Shown here piece by piece: positions 1-6,912 of a stretch of 21,333 nt of DNA. The notes beneath the pieces are model-generated. The model was not told the DNA's origin. It did not search any database and saw only the letters and a list, made by a program, of their open reading frames with translations. The position numbers and the translations under genes were made by a program. The stretch is from Acidothermaceae bacterium (GTDB lineage: Bacteria > Actinomycetota > Actinomycetes > Acidothermales > Acidothermaceae), in assembly GCA_025925185.1 (NCBI GenBank), contig JAICLV010000026.1, forward strand, positions 1 to 21,333, written 5' to 3'. The first letter of the stretch is position 1, and each line of letters begins with the position of its first letter.

Positions 1-11
1 GAGTTCGCTCG

Positions 12-30
12 CCGCCCAAGGGTTTGGCGG
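12..30 (-). terminator. Weak stem-loop just past the stop of the DUF5926-like gene
   Basis: CCGCC (12-16) and GGCGG (26-30) are complementary and the inner bases add two A-T pairs. The stem therefore lies 8 bases downstream of the minus-strand stop at 38. No U-rich tract follows on the minus strand. It could help end transcription or stabilise the 3' end, but it does not meet the usual intrinsic-terminator pattern. Confidence 0.3.
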
Positions 31-37
31 AAATTCG

Positions 38-1063
38 CTAGCGGAGCGTCACCTGTCGCGACAACAGCCCCGCGCGCGAGCGCCTTTCGGCTACGGAGAG
101 TGGGGTATCGTCGCGCAGCGCGTCGTCCAGTTTCTGTCGCATCATGGCGGCCGGCGCCTCGATATCGGCTGCCTCGGCGTCGGGCGCAAGGTCCCACACC
201 GGCACCACCAGGCCGTGCGCGCGAAACGCGCCGACGTACTTGCCGTGCGTGCCGTCGTTGCCGTGCGTGCCGTCGTTGCCGTGCGTGCCGCCATCGCCGC
301 CGCCGCCATCGCCGCCGCCGCCGAGCGCGAGCTCGCGGGCCGCGTGCAGCCGGGCCAGCGCGTCCAGCAGCGGCTCCTCCTCGTCGGGCAGCACCCAGCG
401 CAAGTGGGTGCGGCTGCCGATGCGGCACCAATAGGCCGCCTCGACGCTGGTGAGCCGCGCGGTCGGCACCACCGTCTCCGACGCCCGCTCCAGCGAGGCG
501 GCCAACTCGCCGTCAGGGTCGGGCATGTCCTGGCCCCAGAACTCGAAGCCGGCGTGCACGGCGACCTCGAGCGGCTCGTCGGCGAGTAGGTCTTGCAGGC
601 GCGGGCCGGCAGCCGACGACGCGACCAGGTCGCCGGCGAGGTCAGCATTGGTGATCGACGATCCGGGCGGGGCGTCGAGGGCGGCGACCAGCGCGGCCGC
701 AAGATCGCGGCTGGGGTCGACCGCCTGCGTCGCGGTTTGCGCGCCGAGATAAACCGAGCCGTCGGTGCGCACCATCGCGGGCCAGGCGAGCGGCAGCACG
801 GTGGCGAGCGTGATCGGGGTGGCCTTGGGGCGGGTCGCCGTCTCGCGCAGGTGAAGCTGGCCGGTGGCGGCCGGCACGATCTCGCGCAACGCCACCCAAT
901 CGCACTCGTCGGCGAGGCCGGCGAACGGCCTCGTGACGACGTGCTGCGCGCGCTCACGGTCGGCACGGCCGTGGCAGGCCTTGTAGCGCCGACCCGACCC
1001 GCAGGGGCAGGGCTCGCGGCTTCCGACGACCGGAATCTGCTGGCTCACGCTGCGCTGGCTCAT
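38..1063 (-). CDS. DUF5926-family protein with N-terminal SEC-C zinc motif
   Basis: The protein has 341 residues. It opens with a SEC-C motif, C19-P-C21-G-S-G-x5-C30-H31, the small zinc-binding module also found at the end of SecA and in many unrelated proteins. The rest resembles the actinobacterial DUF5926 family, often mis-annotated as a SecA fragment; its molecular role is unknown. There is no signal peptide or membrane segment, so it is probably cytoplasmic. Around residues 248-275 a low-complexity insert reads as two GGGGD-like units followed by three THGNDG-like units, encoded by tandem repeats in the DNA. The ATG at 1063 lies 25 bases after the stop of the upstream ATPase gene, so the two may be co-transcribed. 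I see no strong Shine-Dalgarno sequence before this ATG. The family assignment is from memory of the motif and overall look. Confidence 0.8.
   Translation of the reverse strand: MSQRSVSQQIPVVGSREPCPCGSGRRYKACHGRADRERAQHVVTRPFAGLADECDWVALREIVPAATGQLHLRETATRPKATPITLATVLPLAWPAMVRTDGSVYLGAQTATQAVDPSRDLAAALVAALDAPPGSSITNADLAGDLVASSAAGPRLQDLLADEPLEVAVHAGFEFWGQDMPDPDGELAASLERASETVVPTARLTSVEAAYWCRIGSRTHLRWVLPDEEEPLLDALARLHAARELALGGGGDGGGGDGGTHGNDGTHGNDGTHGKYVGAFRAHGLVVPVWDLAPDAEAADIEAPAAMMRQKLDDALRDDTPLSVAERRSRAGLLSRQVTLR
240..322. repeat. In-frame tandem repeats inside the DUF5926-like gene
   Basis: An 18-base unit (TTGCCGTGCGTGCCGTCG) starts at 240 and again at 258, with a degenerate third copy from 276. 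It is followed by two 15-base units made of ATC plus four GCC triplets (293-307 and 308-322). Both unit lengths are multiples of three, so copy-number change keeps the reading frame. On the minus strand they encode the THGNDG-like and GGGGD-like repeats. Confidence 0.85.
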
Positions 1064-1088
1064 GAGACGCGAGCTTAAGGCCGGGAGA

Positions 1089-1487
1089 TCACACCGCGGT
1101 GAGCCGGTGCACGCCGACGGGCACCACCGCCCAAACCGTGGTCTGCGCGCCGCGGCGCTCGACTCCCCAGCGAGCCGCGACGCTCTCGACGATCGACAGC
1201 CCGCGACCGCCGATCGAGGTCGGTGCGGCGTCTAGGACGGCGGGCGTCGTCGCGCCCCCGCCATCCGTCACAGAGATCTCCACCCCCAGCTCGCCGACAC
1301 CCCACTCGACGGCGAGCTGACCGTCCGACAATGACGCGGCGTGTCGGACGGCGTTGCCGAGCAACTCCGACGCGACCAGCGCGACGTCCTCACGCACCGT
1401 CTCAGGCAAGACGGCGAGGTCTTTGCGTAACGCTGATCGCACCGTGCCCACGCTCGAAGGGGTCGGCGCGACCCTGACGGACCCCAA
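1089..1487 (-). CDS. Anti-sigma-type serine kinase / HATPase_c domain protein (RsbW-like)
   Basis: This is a stand-alone GHKL ATPase domain of 132 residues. It shows the N-box in ELLGNAVRHA, a G1-like stretch VTDGGGATTP and a G2-like stretch GGRGLSIVESVAARWG. It resembles the many small actinobacterial ATP-binding proteins related to anti-sigma kinases of the RsbW/SpoIIAB type, which phosphorylate an anti-sigma antagonist or hold a sigma factor. No sigma or antagonist gene is nearby, so the partner is unknown. I chose the TTG at 1487 because GGAGG sits six bases upstream and the conserved domain begins right after it. An in-frame ATG at 1583 would add 32 residues of poor quality. It lies downstream of the sensor-kinase gene on the same strand, with about 100 bases between them. 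Confidence 0.8.
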   Translation of the reverse strand: MGSVRVAPTPSSVGTVRSALRKDLAVLPETVREDVALVASELLGNAVRHAASLSDGQLAVEWGVGELGVEISVTDGGGATTPAVLDAAPTSIGGRGLSIVESVAARWGVERRGAQTTVWAVVPVGVHRLTAV

Positions 1488-1591
1488 GTGACACCTCCAC
1501 GAACGGGGCCGGCTCGCGCCGTTCAACGAGCGCGACTGCGCGGATGGCCTCTCCGTTTTCTCCGGAGTTGAAACACAAGCCACCGGTTTGG

Positions 1592-3517
1592 CTATGGAAC
1601 GGTCGGAAGAGTGATCTCGAAGCAGGTGCCGCCGCCCGGTCGGGGCGCCGCACGTACGCTGCCGCCTTGCGAGTCGAGCAGCCGGCGCACGATGTACAAC
1701 CCGAGCCCGACGCCGCCGAACCGCCGGCGATCTCCACCGACCTGATAGAAGCGGTCGAACACGCTCTCGTGCTCCCCGTCGGGGATGCCCACGCCGCGGT
1801 CGGCCACCTCGACGAGGATGCGGCCTGGTTCGTGGCGCGCGGTGACTGTGATCTGGCCGCCGTCCGGTGAGTACTTGACGGCGTTCTCCAGCAACTGGGT
1901 GATGGCGATCTCGACCGAGCTCGGGTCGCCGACGGCCATCGGGAGCGCGCGATCGATCTCGAGGCTGAAATCGTGGGCAGCGCTGACGGTCTCGAGACCG
2001 TCGATGGTCGTGCGGAGCAGGCCGGCGAGGTCAAACTTGACCGCCACCCGCGGCGCCGCCGCGCCAGCCCGCGAACCGAGCAGCAGTTGCTCGACCAACG
2101 CGGCCAGCGCACGGGTGCGGTCGGCGATGCGGTCGACCGACTCGCGCCGCTCGTCGTCCGAGATCTCGTCCCAATGGGCGAGCAACGTTGTGGCGTAACC
2201 CTGGACGACGGTGATCGGCGTGCGAAGCTCGTGGCTCGTCACGGCGAGGAAGAGGTCTTTGCTGGCCTCGATCGCCTTCGACCTGGTGATGTCACGAAAG
2301 TCGACGACGGTCTCGTCCAGCTCGCCGATGCGCGAGCACAAGATCTCCAGCCACACGCCGGACGGAAGCCGATGATCCATGACGACGCCGGGCTCGGCAA
2401 CCGGAAACGGCAACGGCTGGCCGATGACGTCGGACTCCGTCAGTCCGGTGAGGGCTGCCGCGGCCGGGTTCCAATGCCGCACCCGTCCGCTGCCGTCGAC
2501 GACCGCCATGCCATCGGCGGTGGCGTCGATCACCGAGCGTTCGTGCTCGCGCAGCTCGCGCTCCCGCTCATAGGCCCGCGCGTTGCCGATCGCGGTGCCG
2601 GCGGCATCGGCCAAGAGTTCCAGGACACCGAGTTCGGCGCGGCCGAGTGCCCGCTCGTCGGAGTCGAAGAACACGTAGAGCGCGCCCGACAACGCGTTGT
2701 CGACCCTGGTGAGCGCCACGGCGAGCAGGGGCAGGTGCCGGGTGTGCTCGGTGATCAGCCGCGATCTGTTCGGGAAGGCGGGATGGCTGACCGAGATCGA
2801 CGTGCGACCGACCGAGGTCAGGTGGCCGACGGCTGACTCGTCGATGGGGATCCGCTCACCGCACAGTTTCGCCGGAAGCCCGGAAACCGCTGTGACGACA
2901 AGGTCTTCACCCTCGATGACGACGTAACCAGCTGCCGAGGCTGAGAGCAGTTCGCGGCCCGACTCGCTGATGCGCCGCAACACCGTTGGCAGGTCGAGGT
3001 CGGAGTTCACACCCGCGACGACGGAGGCAAGCCGACTCACCAGCTCGACGCGGCTGGCGAGCTCTTGCTGGATCGCGCGCTGCCGGGTGGCGTCGCGGAT
3101 GACGGCGACCCAACCGGTGGCCTTTGCTGTGCCGGCTGCGCTGGAGTGCTCGCGCACCGGACTCAGCACCGCCCACACGTCGAGGAGCCCACCGTCGGCA
3201 CGGCGGAACTTCGTTACCAACGAGACATTTTCGCCGGCTCGCACCCTGGCGAGCGCGTCGTCGTGCTGACCGATCGCGAACCGCTGCACGGGCGGGGGGA
3301 ACTCCAGCGGACAGGCCCGCCCGACCACGTCGTCCGCCGTCCAGCCGAACATCCGCTCGGCGCCGCGGCTCCAGAAGGTGACACGACCGCCGGCGTCGCC
3401 GGCCACCACGGCGTCGACCATCGCGTCGAACACCTCCTCGGCGTCCATCCCGGCGGGCATGCCGTCATGTTGGCACGCGGTGACGGGCACCAGGCCGTAG
3501 GCTCGCGACACCATCAT
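1592..3517 (-). CDS. Sensor histidine kinase, PAS-GAF-PAS-HisKA-HATPase
   Basis: The protein has 641 residues from the ATG at 3517. A PAS domain covers about residues 25-145, a GAF domain about 150-315, a second PAS about 325-415, the dimerisation/phosphoacceptor domain about 418-485 with H429 in SHELRTP, and the ATPase domain about 530-638. The ATPase has N-box N545, G1 DRGVGIPDG and G2 GVGLGLYIV. I see no membrane segment, so it is probably a soluble kinase sensing a cytoplasmic ligand, redox or light cue through PAS/GAF. No response regulator is in view, making it an orphan here. AGGGGA lies six bases before the ATG at 3517; later starts at 3460 or 3448 are possible and would leave more room for a promoter, because a divergent gene starts at 3540. 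Domain identity is clear, the signal is unknown. Confidence 0.88.
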   Translation of the reverse strand: MMVSRAYGLVPVTACQHDGMPAGMDAEEVFDAMVDAVVAGDAGGRVTFWSRGAERMFGWTADDVVGRACPLEFPPPVQRFAIGQHDDALARVRAGENVSLVTKFRRADGGLLDVWAVLSPVREHSSAAGTAKATGWVAVIRDATRQRAIQQELASRVELVSRLASVVAGVNSDLDLPTVLRRISESGRELLSASAAGYVVIEGEDLVVTAVSGLPAKLCGERIPIDESAVGHLTSVGRTSISVSHPAFPNRSRLITEHTRHLPLLAVALTRVDNALSGALYVFFDSDERALGRAELGVLELLADAAGTAIGNARAYERERELREHERSVIDATADGMAVVDGSGRVRHWNPAAAALTGLTESDVIGQPLPFPVAEPGVVMDHRLPSGVWLEILCSRIGELDETVVDFRDITRSKAIEASKDLFLAVTSHELRTPITVVQGYATTLLAHWDEISDDERRESVDRIADRTRALAALVEQLLLGSRAGAAAPRVAVKFDLAGLLRTTIDGLETVSAAHDFSLEIDRALPMAVGDPSSVEIAITQLLENAVKYSPDGGQITVTARHEPGRILVEVADRGVGIPDGEHESVFDRFYQVGGDRRRFGGVGLGLYIVRRLLDSQGGSVRAAPRPGGGTCFEITLPTVP

Positions 3518-3539
3518 CGGTCGTCCCCTGGAGAACGCG

Positions 3540-3860
3540 ATGCTCATCGTCACGACGAACGACCTTCCGGGTTACCGGGTCGACGAGGTGCTCGGCGAGG
3601 TGTTCGGCCTCACCGTGCGCTCACGCAACGCGTTCAGCCAGATGGGCGCGGGCTTGAAGTCGCTGGTCGGCGGCGAGCTGCGCGGCATGACGCAAAACCT
3701 CAGCGAGAGCCGCAACCACGCGATGCAGCGGCTCATCGACGAGGCCACGACGCGCGGCGCCAACGCGATCGTGGCGATGCGCTTCGACACGTCGGAGATC
3801 GGCGGCGTCTGGACCGAGATTTGCGCCTACGGCACCGCCGTCCGCGTCACAAAGATGTAG
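3540..3860 (+). CDS. YbjQ/UPF0145-family protein
   Basis: The protein has 106 residues, the usual length for the YbjQ (UPF0145, 'heavy-metal-binding') family. Typical features are the start MLIVTTNDLPGY, the central RGMTQNLSESRNHAM stretch, then A-x-RGANAIVAMRFDTSEI and a final YGTAV strand. Family members form ring-like oligomers; their physiological role is not established, and the metal-binding label is weakly supported. GGAG lies six bases upstream of the ATG. The start is only 22 bases from the likely start of the divergent kinase gene. Its last 14 bases overlap the end of the convergent permease gene. Confidence 0.85.
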   Translation: MLIVTTNDLPGYRVDEVLGEVFGLTVRSRNAFSQMGAGLKSLVGGELRGMTQNLSESRNHAMQRLIDEATTRGANAIVAMRFDTSEIGGVWTEICAYGTAVRVTKM

Positions 3861-5235
3861 CTCCCGCTCTCGTCGTCTCGGGACGGCGAACAGCGAGCCG
3901 CAGCGCGAACGTCAGCACCGCCGCGACGACGAACGAGAGCAATGACGCGCTCATCCACGTCTGCACGGTGAAGTCCAGCCAGTTGGCGATGTCGCCCCAC
4001 ATCGTCGCCCACCACGAGACACCGCCCGGATAGATCAGCTGGTAGACGACGAACCCCGCGAGCCACGGGATCAGCATCAGCCAGCGCGCGGGCGCGTGCT
4101 CGGAGAGGTCCCAGTTGGTGGCGCCACCGAAGGCGAAGTAGTCGACAACCAACACCGCGAACATCGGCACGAACACCGAGCCGATGAGCGACAAGAAGCT
4201 CGCGTAGTTGTTGATGTCAATGGCGAGCGCCAGCGCCGTCGCGACGCTGCCGATCACGAGAGCCAAGATGCGGCGATCCCAGCGCGGGCGCAGATTCTGG
4301 GTGCTGACCGCAGTGGAGTACACGTTGCAGAACGACTGGTCGATCTCGCGGATCGCGAGCACGGCGAACGCGACTTTTCCCAACGCGACGGCGATGAAGG
4401 CGCCCCAGATGTGGCCGGCGTCGCCGTCGGTCGCGACGGTGAGAATCGCGATCAGGCCGAGCGCGTAGCAGGCGACCTGGGTGACGGTGTAGCCGACGAA
4501 CGTCGCGCTGAACGCCGTTCTCGGCGACCTCGAGTGTCGGCTGTAGTCAGAGGCAACCGGCACCCAGGAGACCGCGACGGCCAACGTCGAGTCGACGCCG
4601 GGCCAAAATCCACGCCACGACGACCCGGTGACATTCGGGATTGGGTGCCGCAGCAGTTGAACGAATAGGTACACCAGAACGATCGCGACGGCCGCGGTGA
4701 CGTACTTGCGCAGCACCCGGACGACGCCCAGCGGGCGCAACGCCAACAGGGTCGTGATGACCCCGGCGATGAGCTTGTAACTCCACAACGGAAGGCCCGG
4801 CGCGAGCTGATGGGCCGCGGAGGAGATCGTGACGATCTCGAACGTGCCCCAGCCCAGCAACTGCAGCACGTTCATCGCTGTCGGCAGGTACGACAGTTTC
4901 GCCCCGAACAGGCCGCGCAACAGCACCATCGCTGGCGCGCCGGTGCGCGCGCCCGGCACGGCGGCCGCGGCGACGGCGAGGGTGCCGAGCGCCGTGCCCA
5001 CAACGGTCGCGACGAGGGCGGCCGCGAGAGTGAGTGTCGGCGAGCCCGCCACCGGCGGGTGGAGCACCACGAACGCGCCGGTGAAGCCGAGCAGGCTGAC
5101 CCCGAGGTTGCCCCAGAGACCGACCTGGTCGAAGAAGCCGAGGCTCTTGGCCGCCGGCTCCTCAAGGGTGATCGGCGCCTCCGAGCGCCGGTCGTCGAGT
5201 TCGCGCTGCGGAACGTCGATGTCGACGGACGCCAT
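3847..5235 (-). CDS. cytX: CytX-like NCS1 permease, probable thiamine-precursor (HMP) importer
   Basis: The protein has 462 residues and about twelve hydrophobic segments, matching the NCS1 nucleobase:cation symporter family. A short hydrophilic N-terminus precedes the first membrane segment, WGNLGVSLLGF. NCS1 proteins import purines, cytosine, uracil, allantoin or thiamine precursors. The TPP riboswitch directly upstream argues for the CytX branch, which is thought to import hydroxymethylpyrimidine for thiamine salvage. GGAAGGG lies seven bases before the ATG and falls within a candidate regulatory hairpin. The gene appears monocistronic: its end overlaps the convergent YbjQ-family gene by 14 bases. 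Membership of NCS1 is secure; the substrate is inferred from the riboswitch, and the gene symbol follows that inference. Confidence 0.85.
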   Translation of the reverse strand: MASVDIDVPQRELDDRRSEAPITLEEPAAKSLGFFDQVGLWGNLGVSLLGFTGAFVVLHPPVAGSPTLTLAAALVATVVGTALGTLAVAAAAVPGARTGAPAMVLLRGLFGAKLSYLPTAMNVLQLLGWGTFEIVTISSAAHQLAPGLPLWSYKLIAGVITTLLALRPLGVVRVLRKYVTAAVAIVLVYLFVQLLRHPIPNVTGSSWRGFWPGVDSTLAVAVSWVPVASDYSRHSRSPRTAFSATFVGYTVTQVACYALGLIAILTVATDGDAGHIWGAFIAVALGKVAFAVLAIREIDQSFCNVYSTAVSTQNLRPRWDRRILALVIGSVATALALAIDINNYASFLSLIGSVFVPMFAVLVVDYFAFGGATNWDLSEHAPARWLMLIPWLAGFVVYQLIYPGGVSWWATMWGDIANWLDFTVQTWMSASLLSFVVAAVLTFALRLAVRRPETTRAGATSL

Positions 5236-5239
5236 GACG

Positions 5240-5268
5240 CTGCCCTTCCGGGCCAGACGCTGCTGGCC
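5240..5268 (-). promoter_or_regulatory. Two mutually exclusive hairpins between riboswitch and start codon (candidate expression platform)
   Basis: Hairpin 1 pairs GGCCAG with CTGGCC (5268-5251, six-base loop) and starts right where the aptamer ends. Hairpin 2 pairs CTG(G)CCC with GGGCAG around a GGAA loop (5256-5240) and buries the Shine-Dalgarno sequence GGAAGGG. The two share bases 5251-5256, so only one can form at a time. This fits control of translation, though neither the pairing nor its dependence on TPP has been tested. Confidence 0.5.
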
Positions 5269-5371
5269 ACTCCCTACGCCGGCATTACCCGGTCAGGTTC
5301 GAGCGGTCGGCGGCCGCCTGCCGATTCGATCGGCTAGCCGCCCTCTCAGCCCGGTGCGTCCGAGCTCCCGC
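5268..5371 (-). promoter_or_regulatory. TPP riboswitch (THI-box) in the leader of the CytX-like permease
   Basis: The minus strand carries the diagnostic THI-box pieces in order: GGGAGCTCGG (5369-5360), CTGAGAGGG (5349-5341), then CCTGACCGGGTAATGCC followed by GGCGTAGGGAG (5297-5270). A GC-rich variable arm lies between them (about 5340-5300). These are the sequences of the pyrimidine- and pyrophosphate-sensing helices of the TPP aptamer. The closing helix P1 is not obvious by eye, so the outer limits are approximate. TPP binding would be expected to lower expression of the downstream importer. Confidence 0.93.
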
Positions 5372-5385
5372 GATTTGCGATTCGC

Positions 5386-5413
5386 AGCCTACCCCAGGCG
5401 TCCATCCCGTCAT
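5386..5413 (-). promoter_or_regulatory. Candidate promoter of the riboswitch-permease transcript
   Basis: On the minus strand ATGACG (5413-5408) and TAGGCT (5391-5386) are separated by 16 bases. They resemble -35 and -10 elements of the main actinobacterial sigma factor. Transcription would start near 5379, just upstream of the first conserved THI-box bases, which is the expected geometry. The -35 match is partial. Confidence 0.4.
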
Positions 5414-5417
5414 CCGC

Positions 5418-5472
5418 CCATGATCGTGAAAAAAATTCTGACCCTATGTCGTATTAGTCTTCACGATCATGG
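5418..5472. repeat. 55-bp palindromic element with 13-bp perfect terminal inverted repeats
   Basis: CCATGATCGTGAA (5418-5430) is the exact reverse complement of TTCACGATCATGG (5460-5472). The 29-base centre is AT-rich compared with the flanks and includes a run of seven A (5429-5435, starting in the left arm). It lies between the end of the Fpg/Nei gene and the promoter region of the riboswitch. The T-run on the minus strand falls inside the loop, so it is not a standard intrinsic terminator. It may be a dispersed palindromic repeat, a miniature mobile element or a regulator site. I see no second copy in this window. Confidence 0.8.
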
Positions 5473-5480
5473 AAGGTGCC

Positions 5481-6341
5481 TCACTTCAGGAGCCGAGACA
5501 GCCGGCGGTCGGCCAGTGGCTTGCCGCCGGTCTGGCAGGTCGGGCAGTACTGCAGCGACGAGTCGGCGAACGACACCTCGCGCACGGTGTCACCGCACAC
5601 CGGGCAGGGCTGGCCGGTGCGGCCGTGCACCCGCAGATTCGCCTTCTTCTCCGCCTTCAACTCGCCGGCGTCGAGATCGGCGGCGCGCTTCACGGCGTCC
5701 GACAACGTCGACTGGATCGCCGCGTACAGCGTCGCCACGTCGTCCGGCGTGAGACTGTCGGCGATTTTGAACGGCGACATGTTCGCGACGTGCAAAATCT
5801 CGTCGCTGTAGGCGTTTCCGATGCCGGCGATCACCGACTGGTCGCGCAGCAGGCCCTTGATCTGCATGCGCCGTCCGCGTAGCAACGCGTCAAGCGCGTC
5901 GACGTCGAACGTCGCGGCCAGTGGGTCGGGGCCGAGCCGGGCGATGCCTTCGACGTCCGATGGTGAGCGGACGACGTAAGCGGCGAGCCGCTTCTGCGTG
6001 CCCGCCTCGGTGACGTCGAAGCCGCTGCCGTCGTCCAAATGCACTCGCAGCGCGATCGGCGATTTCCCGGGCCGCAACGACGCTGGAGGCAGCTCCGGGC
6101 GCCAACGCAACCATCCGGCCCGTGCCAGATGAACAATCAGATGCGGGCCTGATGTCTCGATGTCGAGGAACTTGCCGTGTCGATGCGCGCCGACGATCGA
6201 CGCGCCGTGCAGTGCCGACGCCGGAGGGTCGAACGTCTTGAGCACGTGGAAGGCGCCGACGTCGACCCGCTTGATCGCGTGCCCCACCGCGTGCGTGGCG
6301 AGAAACCCCGCCAACGCCTCGACTTCGGGCAGTTCAGGCAC
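5481..6341 (-). CDS. Fpg/Nei-family DNA glycosylase/AP lyase
   Basis: The protein has 286 residues. After the initiator it begins P-E-L-P-E-V-E, the family hallmark in which the exposed N-terminal proline is the nucleophile and E3 assists. K57 in RHGKFL matches the conserved beta-hairpin lysine. The helix-two-turn-helix is at about 168-180 (QSVIAGIGNAYSD). A C-terminal zinc finger has C246-x2-C249 and C266-x2-C269. Such enzymes remove oxidised bases such as 8-oxoguanine or oxidised pyrimidines and nick the strand. The sequence does not clearly separate Fpg (MutM) from actinobacterial Nei-like paralogues, so I give no symbol. The start is GTG, 24 bases after the DoxX-like gene, suggesting co-transcription. 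Confidence 0.92.
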   Translation of the reverse strand: MPELPEVEALAGFLATHAVGHAIKRVDVGAFHVLKTFDPPASALHGASIVGAHRHGKFLDIETSGPHLIVHLARAGWLRWRPELPPASLRPGKSPIALRVHLDDGSGFDVTEAGTQKRLAAYVVRSPSDVEGIARLGPDPLAATFDVDALDALLRGRRMQIKGLLRDQSVIAGIGNAYSDEILHVANMSPFKIADSLTPDDVATLYAAIQSTLSDAVKRAADLDAGELKAEKKANLRVHGRTGQPCPVCGDTVREVSFADSSLQYCPTCQTGGKPLADRRLSRLLK

Positions 6342-6365
6342 GCATCCGATGATGCCGCAAAACCG

Positions 6366-6878
6366 TCAGCGGTGCCGGACGCCTTTCGCGTAACCCTTCG
6401 CAGTGCCGCGTGCGATCGCCGCCTGTCGGGCCGGCTTCGCGAGGGCCTGCCGCACGGCCTTGCGTTTGCGGCGGCTCGGTATGAAGCCGTCGATCAACAG
6501 CGCCAAGCCGGTGCCGACCATCCAGAAGTCCTTGGCGAACGGCGTGCCCTGCGCCGTCGGGCGGACGCCGTCTTCCTTCGTCATCCCTGGCGTCTTGAGG
6601 TACATGCCGACGAGAGCGCCGGAGAACCCGGTCAGCGCGGCGCCCGCGAGCCAGGCCGGCACGATCGGCAGCAGCAGCGCCCCACCGACCGCGATCTCAC
6701 CAGCCGCGAGCCCGTTCACGAACGTGCGATGGTCGACGTCGCCGATCATCGGATACGCCCCGCTCGCCATGCCGTGCAGGCCCTTGGAGGTGTCGTCGTC
6801 AGCGCTCAACTTGGTCAAGCCCGAGTTGAGGATGTAGGCGCCGGTGGTTAGTCGAAGAGGAATGTGGCTGAGTCTCAT
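6366..6878 (-). CDS. DoxX-like integral membrane protein
   Basis: The protein has 170 residues from the ATG at 6878. It starts with RLTTGAYILNSGLTKL, which matches the first helix of DoxX-like proteins (RI..G..f...G..K). Hydrophobic segments follow at roughly 57-75, 78-97 and 120-138, and the C-terminus is strongly basic (about 14 Arg/Lys in the last 40 residues). The DoxX family is poorly defined; some members work with redox or thiol systems. A TTG at 6896 would add six residues. The gene lies 34 bases after the penicillin-binding protein and 24 bases before the glycosylase, in one direction. I cannot infer a specific function. Confidence 0.7.
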   Translation of the reverse strand: MRLSHIPLRLTTGAYILNSGLTKLSADDDTSKGLHGMASGAYPMIGDVDHRTFVNGLAAGEIAVGGALLLPIVPAWLAGAALTGFSGALVGMYLKTPGMTKEDGVRPTAQGTPFAKDFWMVGTGLALLIDGFIPSRRKRKAVRQALAKPARQAAIARGTAKGYAKGVRHR

Positions 6879-6912
6879 GCCGCCGGGATACCCCAAGTGC
6901 TGGCCGGCACCC

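Noticed and set aside
128..136. Any CRISPR-like array in the repeated region near the left edge (240-322)
   Set aside because: The units are directly adjacent, with no spacers, and are in frame within a protein-coding gene.
5437..5459. Resemblance of the palindrome centre to a T7-type phage promoter (TAATACGAC then ATAGGG on the minus strand)
   Set aside because: Five bases of the consensus are missing between the two matching parts, and no phage polymerase or phage gene is present. I regard it as coincidence.
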